A stretch of DNA of 64,000 bases, from the NCBI GenBank assembly GCA_029817715.1, contig JARUPY010000314.1, forward strand, positions 96,867 to 160,866, given 5' to 3'. This document shows, piece after piece, positions 9,803 through 18,579 of this stretch. The notes beneath the pieces are model-generated. The model had not been told where the DNA came from, made no database searches, and saw nothing but the letters and a program-made list of their open reading frames with translations. How positions within the stretch are numbered: position 1 is the stretch's first letter; the number at the start of each line of letters is the position of its first letter. A program made the translations under genes and the position numbers. The stretch is from Melastoma dodecandrum. Taxonomy: Eukaryota; Streptophyta; Magnoliopsida; Myrtales; Melastomataceae.

Positions 9803-11716
9803 TCACGACCGTCCCGCCTCCGGCAGGCCCCTGGCGCTCAGGGCCGTGGCCACCTCGTCGAGCGTCGCCGGATCCTCGATGGTGGCGGGCGGCGCCCAGT
9901 CGGCGCCGTCGGCGATGCTCTTCATCGTGCCGCGCAGGATCTTGCCGGACCGCGTCTTGGGCAGCCGGTCGACAGCGACGGCCAGCCTGAAGGCCGCCAC
10001 CGGGCCGACGCGCTCGCGCACCAGCGCCACCGCCTCGGCCTCCACCTCGGACCGTGCGCGCCCCGCCCCGGCCTTCAGCACCAGCAGGCCGAGCGGCACT
10101 TCGCCCTTCAGGGCGTCGCCGATGCCGATCACCGCGCATTCCGCGACGTCCGGATGGGAGGCCAGCACCTCCTCGATGCCGCCGGTCGACAGGCGGTGGC
10201 CAGCGACGTTGATCACGTCGTCGGTGCGGCCCATCACCCACACGTAGCCGTCGTCGTCGAGCGTGCCGGCGTCGCCGGTCTCGTAATGGCCCGGAAAGGC
10301 CGACAGGTAGCTGTCCCGCATGCGGGCGTCCTGGCGCCAGAGCGTCGGCAGGGTGCCGGGCGGCAGCGGCAGTTCGGCGACCAGCGCCCCCATGGTGCCG
10401 CGCGGAACTTCGGCGCCGCCGGCGTCGACGGCCTTGAGGGCGAAACCCGGCATCGGCACGCTCGGTGAGCCGCGCTTCACCGGCAGGCGCCCGAGGCCGA
10501 CCGGGTTGCCCACGATGCACCAGCCCGTCTCGGTCTGCCACCAATGGTCCACCACCGGCACGCCGAGCTGCGCCTCGGCCCAGGCCACGGTGGTGGGATC
10601 GGCCCGCTCGCCGGCGAGGAACAGGGCGCGGAGCCGCGCCAGGTCGTGCCGCCGCCGCAGCACCCCGTCGGGATCCTCCCTGCGGATGGCCCTGAAGGCG
10701 GTCGGCGCCGTGAACAGGGCCGTGACGCCGTGCTCGGCGCAGACGCGCCAGAAGGCGCCGGCATCGGGCGTGCCGACCGGCTTGCCCTCATAGAGCACCG
10801 TCGTGGCGCCGTGGATCAGCGGCCCGTAGACGATGTAGCTGTGGCCCACCACCCAGCCGATGTCCGACGCCGTCCAGAAGCACTCGCCGGGCGCGACGCC
10901 GTAGAGGTTCTCCATCGACCAGGCGAGCGCCACCGCGTAGCCGCCCGCGTCGCGCACGATGCCCTTGGGCAGGCCCGTCGTGCCCGACGTGTAGAGGATG
11001 TAGAGCGGATCCGTCGCCTTCACCTCGGCGCAGGGCGCGCGCGCCTCGCCCACGGCCGCCAGCGCGGCGTCCCAGTCGGGGTCGCGCCCTTCGGCGAGGT
11101 CGGCGCGCAGCCGCTCGCGCTGGAGCACGAGGCAGCGCGGTACGCGGTGGCGGGCGAGGCGCAGCGCCGCGTCGAGGAGGGGCTTGTAGGGCACGGTGCG
11201 GCCGCCCTCGATGCCGCAGGAGGCGGTCAGCACCAGCACCGGTTCGGCGTCGTCGATCCGCTTGGCGAGTTCGGGCGCCGCGAAGCCGCCGAACACGACG
11301 GAATGCACGGCGCCGATGCGGGCGCAGGCCAGCATGGCGAAGATCGCCTGGGGCACCATCGGCATGTAGACGACCACGCGGTCGCCGAAACCGACGCCCT
11401 CGCGCCGCAGCACCTCGGCGAGCGCCGCCACGGCGTCGCGCATCTCGGCGTAGCCGTAGCGCTCCTGCCGGCCCGTGACGGGGCTGTCGTAGATCAGCGC
11501 GGTCTGGCCGGCCCGGGCGCCATCGGCGTGCCGGTCGAGCGCGTTGTGGCAGATGTTGAGCGTCGCGTCGGGGAACCAGCGGCCACAGGGGCCGGCCTCG
11601 GGGTCGAAGACGCGCCCGGGCGGACGGATCCAGTCGATCGCCCCGGCGGCCTCGCGCCAAAAGCCTTCGGGGTCGCGCCGCCACGCGGCGTAGACCTCAG
11701 CGTAGCGGCTCGCCAT
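9803..11716 (-). CDS. prpE: Propionyl-CoA synthetase / short-chain acyl-CoA ligase (637 aa)
   Basis: This cytosolic ANL-superfamily ligase activates propionate (or acetate) to the acyl-CoA through an acyl-AMP. The frame is intact. The N-terminal ACAS domain has GRWFPDATLNICHNALDRH; the AMP-binding motif is YTSGTTGLPKGIVRD (around residue 255); then come DHWWQTETGW (acyl pocket), YETGDAG..DDDGYVWVMGRTDD (adenylation hinge) and SGKILRGTMK with the catalytic, acetylatable Lys. The C-terminal RGTMKSIADG.DWAPPATIEDP is characteristic of PrpE rather than Acs. Length matches the family (about 630). The ATG at 11716 follows GGGGGAGGGG. No prpBCD genes are nearby, so propionate would enter the methylmalonyl pathway or a locus elsewhere. 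Confidence 0.9.
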   Translation of the reverse strand: MASRYAEVYAAWRRDPEGFWREAAGAIDWIRPPGRVFDPEAGPCGRWFPDATLNICHNALDRHADGARAGQTALIYDSPVTGRQERYGYAEMRDAVAALAEVLRREGVGFGDRVVVYMPMVPQAIFAMLACARIGAVHSVVFGGFAAPELAKRIDDAEPVLVLTASCGIEGGRTVPYKPLLDAALRLARHRVPRCLVLQRERLRADLAEGRDPDWDAALAAVGEARAPCAEVKATDPLYILYTSGTTGLPKGIVRDAGGYAVALAWSMENLYGVAPGECFWTASDIGWVVGHSYIVYGPLIHGATTVLYEGKPVGTPDAGAFWRVCAEHGVTALFTAPTAFRAIRREDPDGVLRRRHDLARLRALFLAGERADPTTVAWAEAQLGVPVVDHWWQTETGWCIVGNPVGLGRLPVKRGSPSVPMPGFALKAVDAGGAEVPRGTMGALVAELPLPPGTLPTLWRQDARMRDSYLSAFPGHYETGDAGTLDDDGYVWVMGRTDDVINVAGHRLSTGGIEEVLASHPDVAECAVIGIGDALKGEVPLGLLVLKAGAGRARSEVEAEAVALVRERVGPVAAFRLAVAVDRLPKTRSGKILRGTMKSIADGADWAPPATIEDPATLDEVATALSARGLPEAGRS

Positions 11717-11807
11717 CGCCCCCTCCCCCGCCCGGCCGTCGCGGCGGCCTTGCCGGACAGAGTGCGGGAGGGCTCGGGCTTTGGCAATCGGCGGGCGGTC
11801 CGGCGGT

Positions 11808-12474
11808 TCAGAAGCGGTAGCCGATGCCGGCGCCCAGGATCAGCGTATCGAGGCTGACCTTGGCGCCGCCGAGGTCGCCGTTGCGCAGCGTGTAGGTGGG
11901 AAAGAAGATCTGGCGGGCCTCCACGTTGGCGTACCAACGGTCGGATAGGCGGTAGTCCAGGCCGGCTTCCAGCAGCAGCCGATCTGGGGCGAGATCTTGA
12001 CCGAAGTGACGTAGCCGCCCGCCGGCCGCTCGCCGAAGAAGAAGTTGGCGTTGATGCCCGCCCCCACATAGGGATTGATCAACGTGTTCGGGCCGAAGTG
12101 GTACTGCGCCGCGAGGCTGACGGGCACCGACCAGGTTTCGGCGATGGGTAGCCGGCCGATCAGCGTGTCACGGGCCTCGATCTTCGTGCGCAGCAGGCCG
12201 GTCTCGCCGTCCGAGCGCGATGTGGTCGGTGAAAAAATAGCTGACGTCGACGTCGGGCAGCACCATGGGCCTGGTGTCGATGTGCCCGCCCACGATTGTC
12301 GATCCGCGAGTGCTGGTCGTAGGGAATCATCCCGATGATGCGCCCCCTCACCAGGATGTCGCCGGCGCCGGGCCCGCCCGGGGCGAGGACCTGCGCCCGG
12401 CACGGTCCGACAGACCACGTGAGGAACCCGAACAGGACCAGCACCAGCCAGCGAAAGTGGGTCGTCAAGGTCAT
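11808..12474 (-). pseudogene. OmpW-family outer-membrane beta-barrel protein, broken by at least three frameshifts
   Basis: A signal-peptide-like start (MTLTTHFRWLVLVLFGFLTW) is followed, in switching frames, by GDILVRGRIIGMIPYDQHS, then VLPDVDVSYFFTDHIAL, PVSLAAQYHFGPNTLINPY, VGAGINANFF and a terminal LDTLILGAGIGYRF ending at 11808. These are the ordered strands of OmpW, a small 8-strand outer-membrane channel: GxIxVRxR at the N-terminus, the QYHF...PYVGAGINY block and a C-terminal aromatic (YRF) for BAM recognition. Breaks lie near 12300, 12220 and 11988. The span corresponds to about 222 residues, the normal OmpW length, so read error is as likely as real decay. Confidence 0.7.
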
Positions 12475-12833
12475 GCCCTCGCAAATGGATCGACGATCTC
12501 GTCCCGGATCCCGCGATCGGAGGGCCCACGGAGCCCATGAACACCTTCTCGCCGCACATATTGAGGACCGCGTCCCCAATACAGCGCTAAGGAGTCTGGT
12601 TAATGCCATATCTCCGGCGCCCTGCACGCCGCCTCCAACTCCTATACCTGCGGTTGACGAGCCCAGATAACTCGATCTTTCACCCCTCCGGGGCCTCGCC
12701 ACTTCATCGGTTTCGCCGCGAGTGTCGGGATTTTAGTCAGGATTCCGGCGCTAAGATCGCGAACGGTCGATCGCCGTTGTGGTCGCCTGCACGGGTCCGG
12801 CGGCGATCGTCCGCTCGTTTGAGCAGGGATGAG
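12475..12833. other. Divergent intergenic region between ompW-like and diguanylate cyclase genes
   Basis: The 359 bp between two divergent genes must hold both promoters; I cannot place them with confidence. AAGGAG lies 8 nt before an ATG at 12603 that is in frame with the downstream cyclase. The intervening 77 codons are Arg-rich and look non-coding, so I treat 12834 as the start, but initiation at 12603 is possible. Confidence 0.35.
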
Positions 12834-14102
12834 ATGCACCTCGATATCGATACGCTCCTGTTCTCGAGCCTCTCGTCGAGATGCTCGTATCTGCTGGTTT
12901 TCCTTCTGATCGGCCTGCGCCAGCGGCGTGTGACCTACATGCTTCATTGGGCCGGCAGCATTGCCATGTCGATGGCGGGTGCGTGGGCCACGGCCAAGTT
13001 CAGCGGCTACCCCATCCTGACGGCCGACACGGGCTTCTTGGTCTATGCGATCTTCGGCAGCAGCATTGCCCTGTGCGGGAGTGGCCTGCGCGCGTTCCGT
13101 GGGGCGCCGCTTTGGTGGCCCGGCCTCCTCTTTTTCGCCTGGCTGCCGGGTGCCGCCTGTGCCGCCGCCGACCTGCTGCACCTGCCGCCCACCCAGGCCC
13201 TGCTCGGGGTGTTCGCCACGATGGCGTTCAACCTGGTCCGCACCATCGGCGACGCCATGGCGCCCACATCGTCGGGCAAGCTCTGGTCGCGCTACGTCGT
13301 GGCGGCACCGCTGCTGGCCTATCTCCTGATGTTCGTGGCCTCGATGGCAGCGATGATCCTCGGCAGCGATCCCGTTCAGGGGCCGACGCAGGTCGCGCTG
13401 TCGCTCATCATCGACCAGGGCTGCAGCGTCCTGGTCTACACGGGCCTGCTGACCCTGTCGGGCGAACAGGCTCATGCCAGGCTGAGGCAGCTCGCCAACC
13501 AGGACCAGCTCACCGGCCTGACCAACCGCCAGGGCTTCGCCTCGGTGCTTGAGCGCTGGGCCGCCGCGCGCCCCGGCCAGGCGGGAGGGGCCGCCGTGCT
13601 GCTGCTCGACATCGACCACTTCAAGGCGATCAACGACGGTCACGGCCACGCCGCGGGCGATGCCGTGCTGGCCGAATTCGCCCGGCGGGCGCGGTGCGTC
13701 TTCGGGCGGGCGCAGGACGTGGTGGTGCGGTGGGGCGGCGAGGAGTTCCTCATCGTCATGCAGGGTGTGGACCGCGCCACCGCGCTCGGGCGCGCCGAGG
13801 AGTTGCGCGGCACGGTCGAGGCCGCGCGCTTCGCGGTCGACGGCGGCACCCTCCCCGTGACGGTCAGCGCCGGCCTGGCGCAGGCGCGGCCGGGCCTGAC
13901 CGACCTTTATGCCGCGGTCGCCCGGGCCGATGCCGCGCTCTACTGCGCCAAGCGGCAGGGCCACAACCGCGTCGCCCTCCATGAGACGGTCGCGGCGGCA
14001 CCCGCCGAAGCGCCGGCCTTCACGCCCGCGAGGCCCGCCGCCTCCAGCCCGCCCGAAGGGCCAGGAAGGCGACGAGTCCGATCGGCCCCGCCAGGAAGGT
14101 GA
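12834..14102 (+). CDS. Membrane-anchored diguanylate cyclase (GGDEF)
   Basis: The enzyme makes cyclic di-GMP from two GTP. The first about 220 residues form six or seven hydrophobic helices (for example YLLVFLLIGL and VVAAPLLAYLLMFVASMAAM), a 7TM-like sensor of unknown ligand. A short linker (LANQDQLTGLTNRQGF) leads into the GGDEF domain with LLLDIDHFKAINDGHGH, the active loop RWGGEEFL and a C-terminal ALYCAKRQGHNR. RAQD ends five residues before GGEEF, the position of the inhibitory I-site RxxD, so product inhibition is expected. The C-terminal 30 residues are Pro/Ala-rich and overlap the 3' end of the convergent ABA4-like gene by 83 nt. AGGGATGAG precedes the ATG. Confidence 0.85.
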   Translation: MHLDIDTLLFSSLSSRCSYLLVFLLIGLRQRRVTYMLHWAGSIAMSMAGAWATAKFSGYPILTADTGFLVYAIFGSSIALCGSGLRAFRGAPLWWPGLLFFAWLPGAACAAADLLHLPPTQALLGVFATMAFNLVRTIGDAMAPTSSGKLWSRYVVAAPLLAYLLMFVASMAAMILGSDPVQGPTQVALSLIIDQGCSVLVYTGLLTLSGEQAHARLRQLANQDQLTGLTNRQGFASVLERWAAARPGQAGGAAVLLLDIDHFKAINDGHGHAAGDAVLAEFARRARCVFGRAQDVVVRWGGEEFLIVMQGVDRATALGRAEELRGTVEAARFAVDGGTLPVTVSAGLAQARPGLTDLYAAVARADAALYCAKRQGHNRVALHETVAAAPAEAPAFTPARPAASSPPEGPGRRRVRSAPPGR

Positions 14103-14454
14103 GGGCGAGGCAGGGCAGCACGGCCCCGTGCGGCAGGCCGCGCCGCCCGGCCTCTTCCACCTCCCAGGTCCCGGTCCAGAGGTCGAGGGCGAGGTAATGG
14201 ACCCAGCCCACCAGCATCACATGCGGGTCCGAGAAGGCGCGGGCGAGGCCGCCGAGCGTCGTGAGATCCGGGAAGCTCCCCCCGCCCCGCACGAGGGCGG
14301 CGGCGACCAGGACCGTATAGCCGCAGGCCAGCAGGGCCGCCACGATCCGCGCCAGCGCGACGAGCCGGGCGCGGGCGAGCGGCGCCAAGGCCAGCGCCAG
14401 CCAGCCGAGGAGCGGCATCGCATTGGCGAGGCCGAAGAGCTGCTCATCCGTCAT
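14020..14454 (-). CDS. ABA4-like (DUF4281) membrane protein, 144 aa
   Basis: The product begins MTDEQLFGLANAMPLLGWLA and has four hydrophobic segments. The block VMLVGWVHYLALDLWTGTWE followed by LPCLALTFLAGPIGLVAFLA is the signature of the ABA4-like family (DUF4281), related to the plant neoxanthin-synthesis protein ABA4. The bacterial role is unknown. The frame is intact and of family length. The gene converges on the diguanylate cyclase with an 83-nt overlap of 3' ends. Confidence 0.75.
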   Translation of the reverse strand: MTDEQLFGLANAMPLLGWLALALAPLARARLVALARIVAALLACGYTVLVAAALVRGGGSFPDLTTLGGLARAFSDPHVMLVGWVHYLALDLWTGTWEVEEAGRRGLPHGAVLPCLALTFLAGPIGLVAFLALRAGWRRRASRA

Positions 14455-14648
14455 CGCCCATCCCCCGCGCCCCGCCGCCCGAGCCTATACCGGGACGCGC
14501 TGGCATCGAGCGCAAAATGCGATAGGGCCGAAGCACCGACCCTGGCTTGCAGGCCGCCTGAGCCATGGCTAACCTCCGCCGCAGCGAGAGGGGCGAGAAC
14601 AGCCCCCTCGGCGGCGCGGCCCGCGCCACGATCAGGAGGAACACCACG

Positions 14649-15905
14649 ATGCGCACCAGGACCTCGGCCCTCGCGGTCGCAGCCCTTCTGTCGACCACCA
14701 CGCTGGCCTCGGCCGACAACCTCGACACGCTGCAGAACTTCAAGTCGACCGGCACGCCGCAATCGGCGCTGAAGCCGGTGCCCCAGGGCGGCGCCAAGGC
14801 GGAGGCCATCGCCAAGACCCTGGCCCACATCAAGCTGCCGCCGGGCTTCAAGATCTCGCTCTACGCGCTGGTGCCGGACGCCCGCATGCTGGCGGTCGGC
14901 CCTCAGGGCGTCGTGACCTTCGTGTCGACCCGCAAGGACAAGATCTACTCGATGACGGACCGCTCCAATGCGGGCGCGGCCGACGACGTGAAGGAATTCG
15001 CCCCCACGGTGGCGAAGAAGAACCCCAACGGCATCTGCTTCTCGAAGGACGGCATCCTCTACAGCGCCGAGCAGAACCGCGTGCTGGCCTTCCCGGGCGC
15101 CGAGTTCTTCTACGAGACGCCGGACGTCGCGGCCGCCACCGTGGTCAAGGACGGCGACCTCATCCCCAAGGAGGAGGAAAGCTTCAACCATTCGGCGCGC
15201 GTCTGCCGCATCGGGCCGGACAACAAGCTCTATATCGCGCTCGGCCAGCCCTTCAACGTCTATCCGCCGGCCAAATACGACCTCTACTACAAGGTCGGCA
15301 TGGGCGGCATCGTCCGCATGGACCGCGACGGCACCAACCGCGAGGTCTTCGCGCACGGCATCCGCAATTCCGTGGGCATGGACTTCGACCCGAAGGACAA
15401 GACGCTCTGGTTCACCGACAACCAGGTGGACGGGATGGGCGACGACATCCCGCCGGGCGAGATCGACCACGCCACCAAGCCGGGCCAGAACTTCGGCTTC
15501 CCGTGGTACGGCGGCGGCCACGTCCGCACCGTCGAGTACAAGGACCAGACGCCGCCCGCCGACGTGGTCTTCCCGGTGGTCGAGGAAGCCGCCCACGCCG
15601 CCGATCTCGGCATGAACTTCTACCGGGGCGGCATGTTCCCGGACAAGTACAAGGGCGCGATCTTCTCGGCCCAGCACGGGTCGTGGAACCGCACGGTGCC
15701 GATCGGCGCCCGCGTCATGGTCACCACCATCAAGCCGGACGGCACCGCCACCTCCGAACCCTTCGCGGAAGGCTGGCTCGACGAGGACGGATCCTACCTC
15801 GGCCGCCCGGTCGACGTGGCGCCGCTGCGCGACGGCTCGCTGCTGGTCTCGGACGATTTCGCCGGCGCGGTCTACCGCATCACCTACGAATCCTCGGCCA
15901 AGTGA
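14649..15905 (+). CDS. Periplasmic PQQ-type sugar (sorbosone) dehydrogenase
   Basis: The start is the ATG at 14649 after ATCAGGAGGA. A Sec signal peptide (MRTRTSALAVAALLSTTTLA, cleavage after ASA) leads into a six-bladed beta-propeller of the glucose/sorbosone dehydrogenase family. Conserved strings are PPGFKISLYA, NPNGICFSKDGILY, HSARVCRIGPDNKLYIALGQ, GIRNSVGMDFDP, WFTDNQVDGMGDD, NFGFPWYGGGH and SAQHGSWNRT. Members oxidise aldoses or sorbosone with PQQ and hand electrons to a cytochrome c. Here a cytochrome c gene follows after 154 nt and pqqABCDE comes next, strongly supporting a PQQ-dependent role. The substrate cannot be deduced. The frame is intact, 418 aa. Confidence 0.85.
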   Translation: MRTRTSALAVAALLSTTTLASADNLDTLQNFKSTGTPQSALKPVPQGGAKAEAIAKTLAHIKLPPGFKISLYALVPDARMLAVGPQGVVTFVSTRKDKIYSMTDRSNAGAADDVKEFAPTVAKKNPNGICFSKDGILYSAEQNRVLAFPGAEFFYETPDVAAATVVKDGDLIPKEEESFNHSARVCRIGPDNKLYIALGQPFNVYPPAKYDLYYKVGMGGIVRMDRDGTNREVFAHGIRNSVGMDFDPKDKTLWFTDNQVDGMGDDIPPGEIDHATKPGQNFGFPWYGGGHVRTVEYKDQTPPADVVFPVVEEAAHAADLGMNFYRGGMFPDKYKGAIFSAQHGSWNRTVPIGARVMVTTIKPDGTATSEPFAEGWLDEDGSYLGRPVDVAPLRDGSLLVSDDFAGAVYRITYESSAK

Positions 15906-16059
15906 GGGAACCCACCTCGATCGGCGCTGCGTTTCTGGACCGTCCCCAAGGGGGCACATCCCGAAAGGCGAAGCATTGATCGAGGCGGGGACCCTGAGCC
16001 GCCGCGGGCGGGGCGCTCCCAGGCCCCGTCCCCGGTCCCGTCTTTGCGGAAAGCACCGA

Positions 16060-16386
16060 ATGCGATCGACCCTGGTCCTCGTCGGGCTCCTCGCCCTCGT
16101 CCCCGGCCTCGCCCATGCCGACGGCGATGCCGTCGCGGGGCGCAAGAAGGCGCTGCAGTGCCAGGCCTGCCACGGCATGGACGGCATCGCCAAGATCCCG
16201 GAAGCCGCCAACCTCGCCGGCCAGTCGGAGGTCTACCTCACGGCCGCGCTCAACGCCTACAAGACGGGCGAGCGCAAGAACGACATGATGTCGACCATCG
16301 CGCCGGGCCTGTCGGAGGCCGACATCGCCGACCTCGCCGCCTATTATTCCGCGATCGAGATCACCGCCAAGGTGCCGGGGCACTGA
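16060..16386 (+). CDS. Small periplasmic class I cytochrome c
   Basis: A signal peptide (MRSTLVLVGLLALVPGLAHA) is followed by one haem-binding motif CQACH at about residue 38 and a downstream Met pair in GERKNDMMSTIAPGLSE that can give the axial methionine. The C-terminal DIADLAAYYSAIEI is the usual last helix of class I c-type cytochromes. The 108-residue length fits. It lies between the sugar dehydrogenase and the PQQ operon, so it is the likely electron acceptor for the dehydrogenase (inference from position). The ATG at 16060 gives a proper signal peptide; the in-frame sequence upstream is Arg-rich and unlike a leader. Confidence 0.85.
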   Translation: MRSTLVLVGLLALVPGLAHADGDAVAGRKKALQCQACHGMDGIAKIPEAANLAGQSEVYLTAALNAYKTGERKNDMMSTIAPGLSEADIADLAAYYSAIEITAKVPGH

Positions 16387-16469
16387 ACCGGAGGACCCGG
16401 ACGGGGTGAACCGTGCCGGCGCAAGACTCCGTCCGCTCTTCGGGGCGGGCGCATACGGGGCGGTGCCGA

Positions 16470-16498
16470 TTGCCGCCCCGCGGGGCTGCTGGTAAAAA
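16470..16498 (+). promoter_or_regulatory. Probable promoter of pqqABCDE
   Basis: TTGCCG (16470-16475), 17-nt spacer, TAAAAA (16493-16498). The -10 lies in the only A-rich patch upstream of pqqA and would give a leader of about 40 nt. Confidence 0.45.
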
Positions 16499-16545
16499 CA
16501 GAGCCGCCGACGAGACATCGGCAATCCTGAACGATGGAGGATGTC

Positions 16546-16629
16546 ATGGCCTGGACGACACCGGTGATCGAAGAAGTGTGCCTCGGCATGGAAGTGACGA
16601 GCTACGAGTCGGCCGAGATCGAGTTCTGA
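16546..16629 (+). CDS. pqqA: PQQ precursor peptide PqqA (27 aa)
   Basis: This is the ribosomally made peptide from which pyrroloquinoline quinone is built. The sequence starts MAWTTPVIEEVCLGMEVTSY and ends ESAEIEF. The conserved Glu16 and Tyr20, the two residues cross-linked by PqqE, sit in the standard E-x3-Y spacing inside GMEVTSYE. GGAGG at 16536-16540 precedes the ATG. It is only 27 codons and is easily missed by gene finders. pqqB starts 24 nt after its stop. Confidence 0.95.
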   Translation: MAWTTPVIEEVCLGMEVTSYESAEIEF

Positions 16630-16653
16630 TCCTGGTCTGACGACGGCCGAGCC

Positions 16654-17551
16654 GTGAAGATCATCGTCTTGGGCTCGGCCGCGGGCGGCGGTTTCCCGCA
16701 ATGGAACTGTCGCTGCCCGACCTGCAGCCTGGCCTTCGCGGGGGATCCGCGCGTCGTGCCGCGCAGCCAGTCCGGCCTCGCCGTCAGCGCCGACGGCGCA
16801 TCCTGGGTCCTGGTCAATGCCTCGCCCGACCTGCGCCAGCAGATCCTCGCCACCCCGGCGCTCCACCCCGCCGCCGGGCCGCGACACTCGCCCATCGCCG
16901 CCGTGGTCCTGACCAACGGCGACGTCGACCACGTGGCGGGCCTGCTCACCTTGCGCGAACGCCAGCCCTTTCGCGCTCCACGCCTCGCCCTCGCTCCACG
17001 CCCTGCTGGAGGCCGACCCCGTCTTCGCCGTGCTCGACCCCGCGCTGGTGACGCGCCGCGCCACGGCGCTCGACCGGGAACAGGACGTCGCGGGCCTCGG
17101 CGTCACGCCCTTCGCGGTCCCCGGCAAGGTGCCGCTGTTCCTCGAAAGCGGCGACGTCGAGGTCGGCCGGGAGACCGACATGACGGTGGGGCTCGACATC
17201 CGGGCGAACGGGCGCCGCGCCGTCCACGTGCCGGGCTGCGCCGCCGTGACGCCGGCCCTGCTCGGCCGGATCGCCGGCGCCGACCTCCTGCTCTTCGACG
17301 GCACCACCTACACGGACGACGAGATGCCGCGCCTCGGCCTCTCGCCCAAGACCGCGGCCCGGATGGGCCACGTCGCGATGAGCGGCCCCGAGGGCTCGCT
17401 GGCCCGGCTGGCGGGGGCGGACGTCGGCGCCAGGGTCTACGTCCACATCAACAATACCAACCCCGCCCTCGTCGAGGGCTCGCCCGAACGGGCCGCCGTC
17501 GAGGCCGCCGGCTGGCGGCTCGCCCACGACGGGATGGAGATCGCGCTGTGA
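16654..17551 (+). CDS. pqqB: PqqB, PQQ biosynthesis metallo-hydrolase-fold protein, one frameshift
   Basis: PqqB is a metallo-beta-lactamase-fold protein thought to hydroxylate the PqqE/F/G-derived intermediate. GTG start: MKIIVLGSAAGGGFPQWNCR, then CPTC, VLTNGDVDHVAGLLTLRE, VHVPGCAAVTPALL, LFDGTTYTDDEMPRLG, GHVAMSGPEGSLA and YVHINNTNP near the end. The frame breaks at about 16969-16971, where TTT replaces an expected TT: removing one T restores QPFALHASPSLHALLEADPV and a 298-residue protein, the normal length. The stop overlaps the pqqC start as GTGA. Confidence 0.92.
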
Positions 17552-18298
17552 CGGGACGGGACGCGCCGATGACGCCGGACGAGCTCGAGGCCGCGCTGCG
17601 CGCCATCGGCGCCGCGCGCTACCACAACCTCCACCCGTTCCACCGCCGCCTGCACGACGGCCAGTGCAGCTACGACGAGGTACGGGCCTGGGCGCTCAAC
17701 CGCTACTTCTATCAATCCATGATCCCCATCAAGGACGCCACCGTCCTGAGCCGCATGGAGGAGCCCGCGCTGCGGCGCGCCTGGCTGTCGCGCATCCTCG
17801 ACCACGACGGCCGCGCGGCGGGCGACGGGGGCATCGCGCGCTGGCTGAAGCTCACCGCGAGCCTGGGCTTCCCGGAAGACTACGTCACGGCGACTGCGCG
17901 GCATTCTGCCGGCCACGCGTTTCGCGGTCGAGGCCTATGTCAACTTCTGCGCCCGGCGCCCGCTCCTCGAAGCCGTCGCGTCCTCGCTGACGGAACTCTT
18001 CTCGCCCGGCATCATCGGCGAGCGGGTGTCCGGCATGCTGGCCCACTATCCCTTCGTCAGCCGCGACACGCTGAGCTACTTCACGGCGCGGCCGACCCAG
18101 GCCAGGCGCGACAGCGACTTCGCCCTCGACTACGTCAGGCGCCATGCCGTCACGCCCGACGCGCAGGCGCGCGTGCTGGCGGCGCTGCGCTTCAAATGCG
18201 ACGTGCTCTGGGTGCAGCTCGACGCGCTCTGGGGCGCCTATGTGGCGGGCGCGGTGCCGCCGGGCGCCTGGCGGCCCGGCGACGAGGCGGCGCCATGA
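17548..18298 (+). CDS. pqqC: PqqC, pyrroloquinoline-quinone synthase, one frameshift
   Basis: PqqC catalyses the last step, the cofactor-free eight-electron oxidation and ring closure to PQQ. The all-helical fold is shown by RYHNLHPFHRRLHDGQ, WALNRYFYQSMIPIKDA, LSRILDHDG, then (after the break) ILPATRFAVEAYVNF, LTELFSPGIIGERV and HYPFVSRDTLSYF. The frame breaks near 17886-17892 (an extra G), and correction gives about 249 residues. I chose the GTG at 17548, which overlaps the pqqB stop and follows GGAG; the ATG at 17569 is the alternative. The stop overlaps the pqqD ATG (ATGA). Confidence 0.92.
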
Positions 18299-18579
18299 CG
18301 GTCGCCATCGACCCCGGCGCCCGGCCCGCCCTGCCCCGCGGCGTGCGGCTGAAACACGATGCCGTCCGCGACGCCTGGGTGCTGCTGGCGCCCGAACGCA
18401 TGCTGAAGCTCGATCCCATCGCGGTCGAGATCCTGAAGCGCTGCACCGGCACGGCGACGCTCGGCGCCATCGTCGACGACCTCGCCGCCGCCTTCGCGGC
18501 GCCGCGCGAGCGGATCGCCGCCGACGTCGAGGCCATGCTGGCGGGCCTCGTGGCGAAGCGCCTGGTGGACCTCGCGTGA
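18295..18579 (+). CDS. pqqD: PqqD, PqqA peptide chaperone (94 aa)
   Basis: PqqD binds the PqqA precursor and presents it to the radical-SAM enzyme PqqE. The fold is a small winged helix: LPRGVRLKHDAVRDAWVLLA, PERMLKLDPIAVEILKRC and DVEAMLAGLVAKRLV are the typical conserved strings. The gene is separate, not fused to pqqC as in some Methylobacterium. It starts in a 4-nt ATGA overlap with pqqC and ends in a GTGA overlap with pqqE, which implies translational coupling. The frame is intact. Confidence 0.93.
   Translation: MTVAIDPGARPALPRGVRLKHDAVRDAWVLLAPERMLKLDPIAVEILKRCTGTATLGAIVDDLAAAFAAPRERIAADVEAMLAGLVAKRLVDLA

Noticed and set aside
12603..12833. 77-codon N-terminal extension of the diguanylate cyclase with a good ribosome site
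   Set aside because: The extension is Arg-rich without any hydrophobic or conserved pattern, while the protein from 12834 starts right before its first membrane helix. It is kept only as an alternative start.
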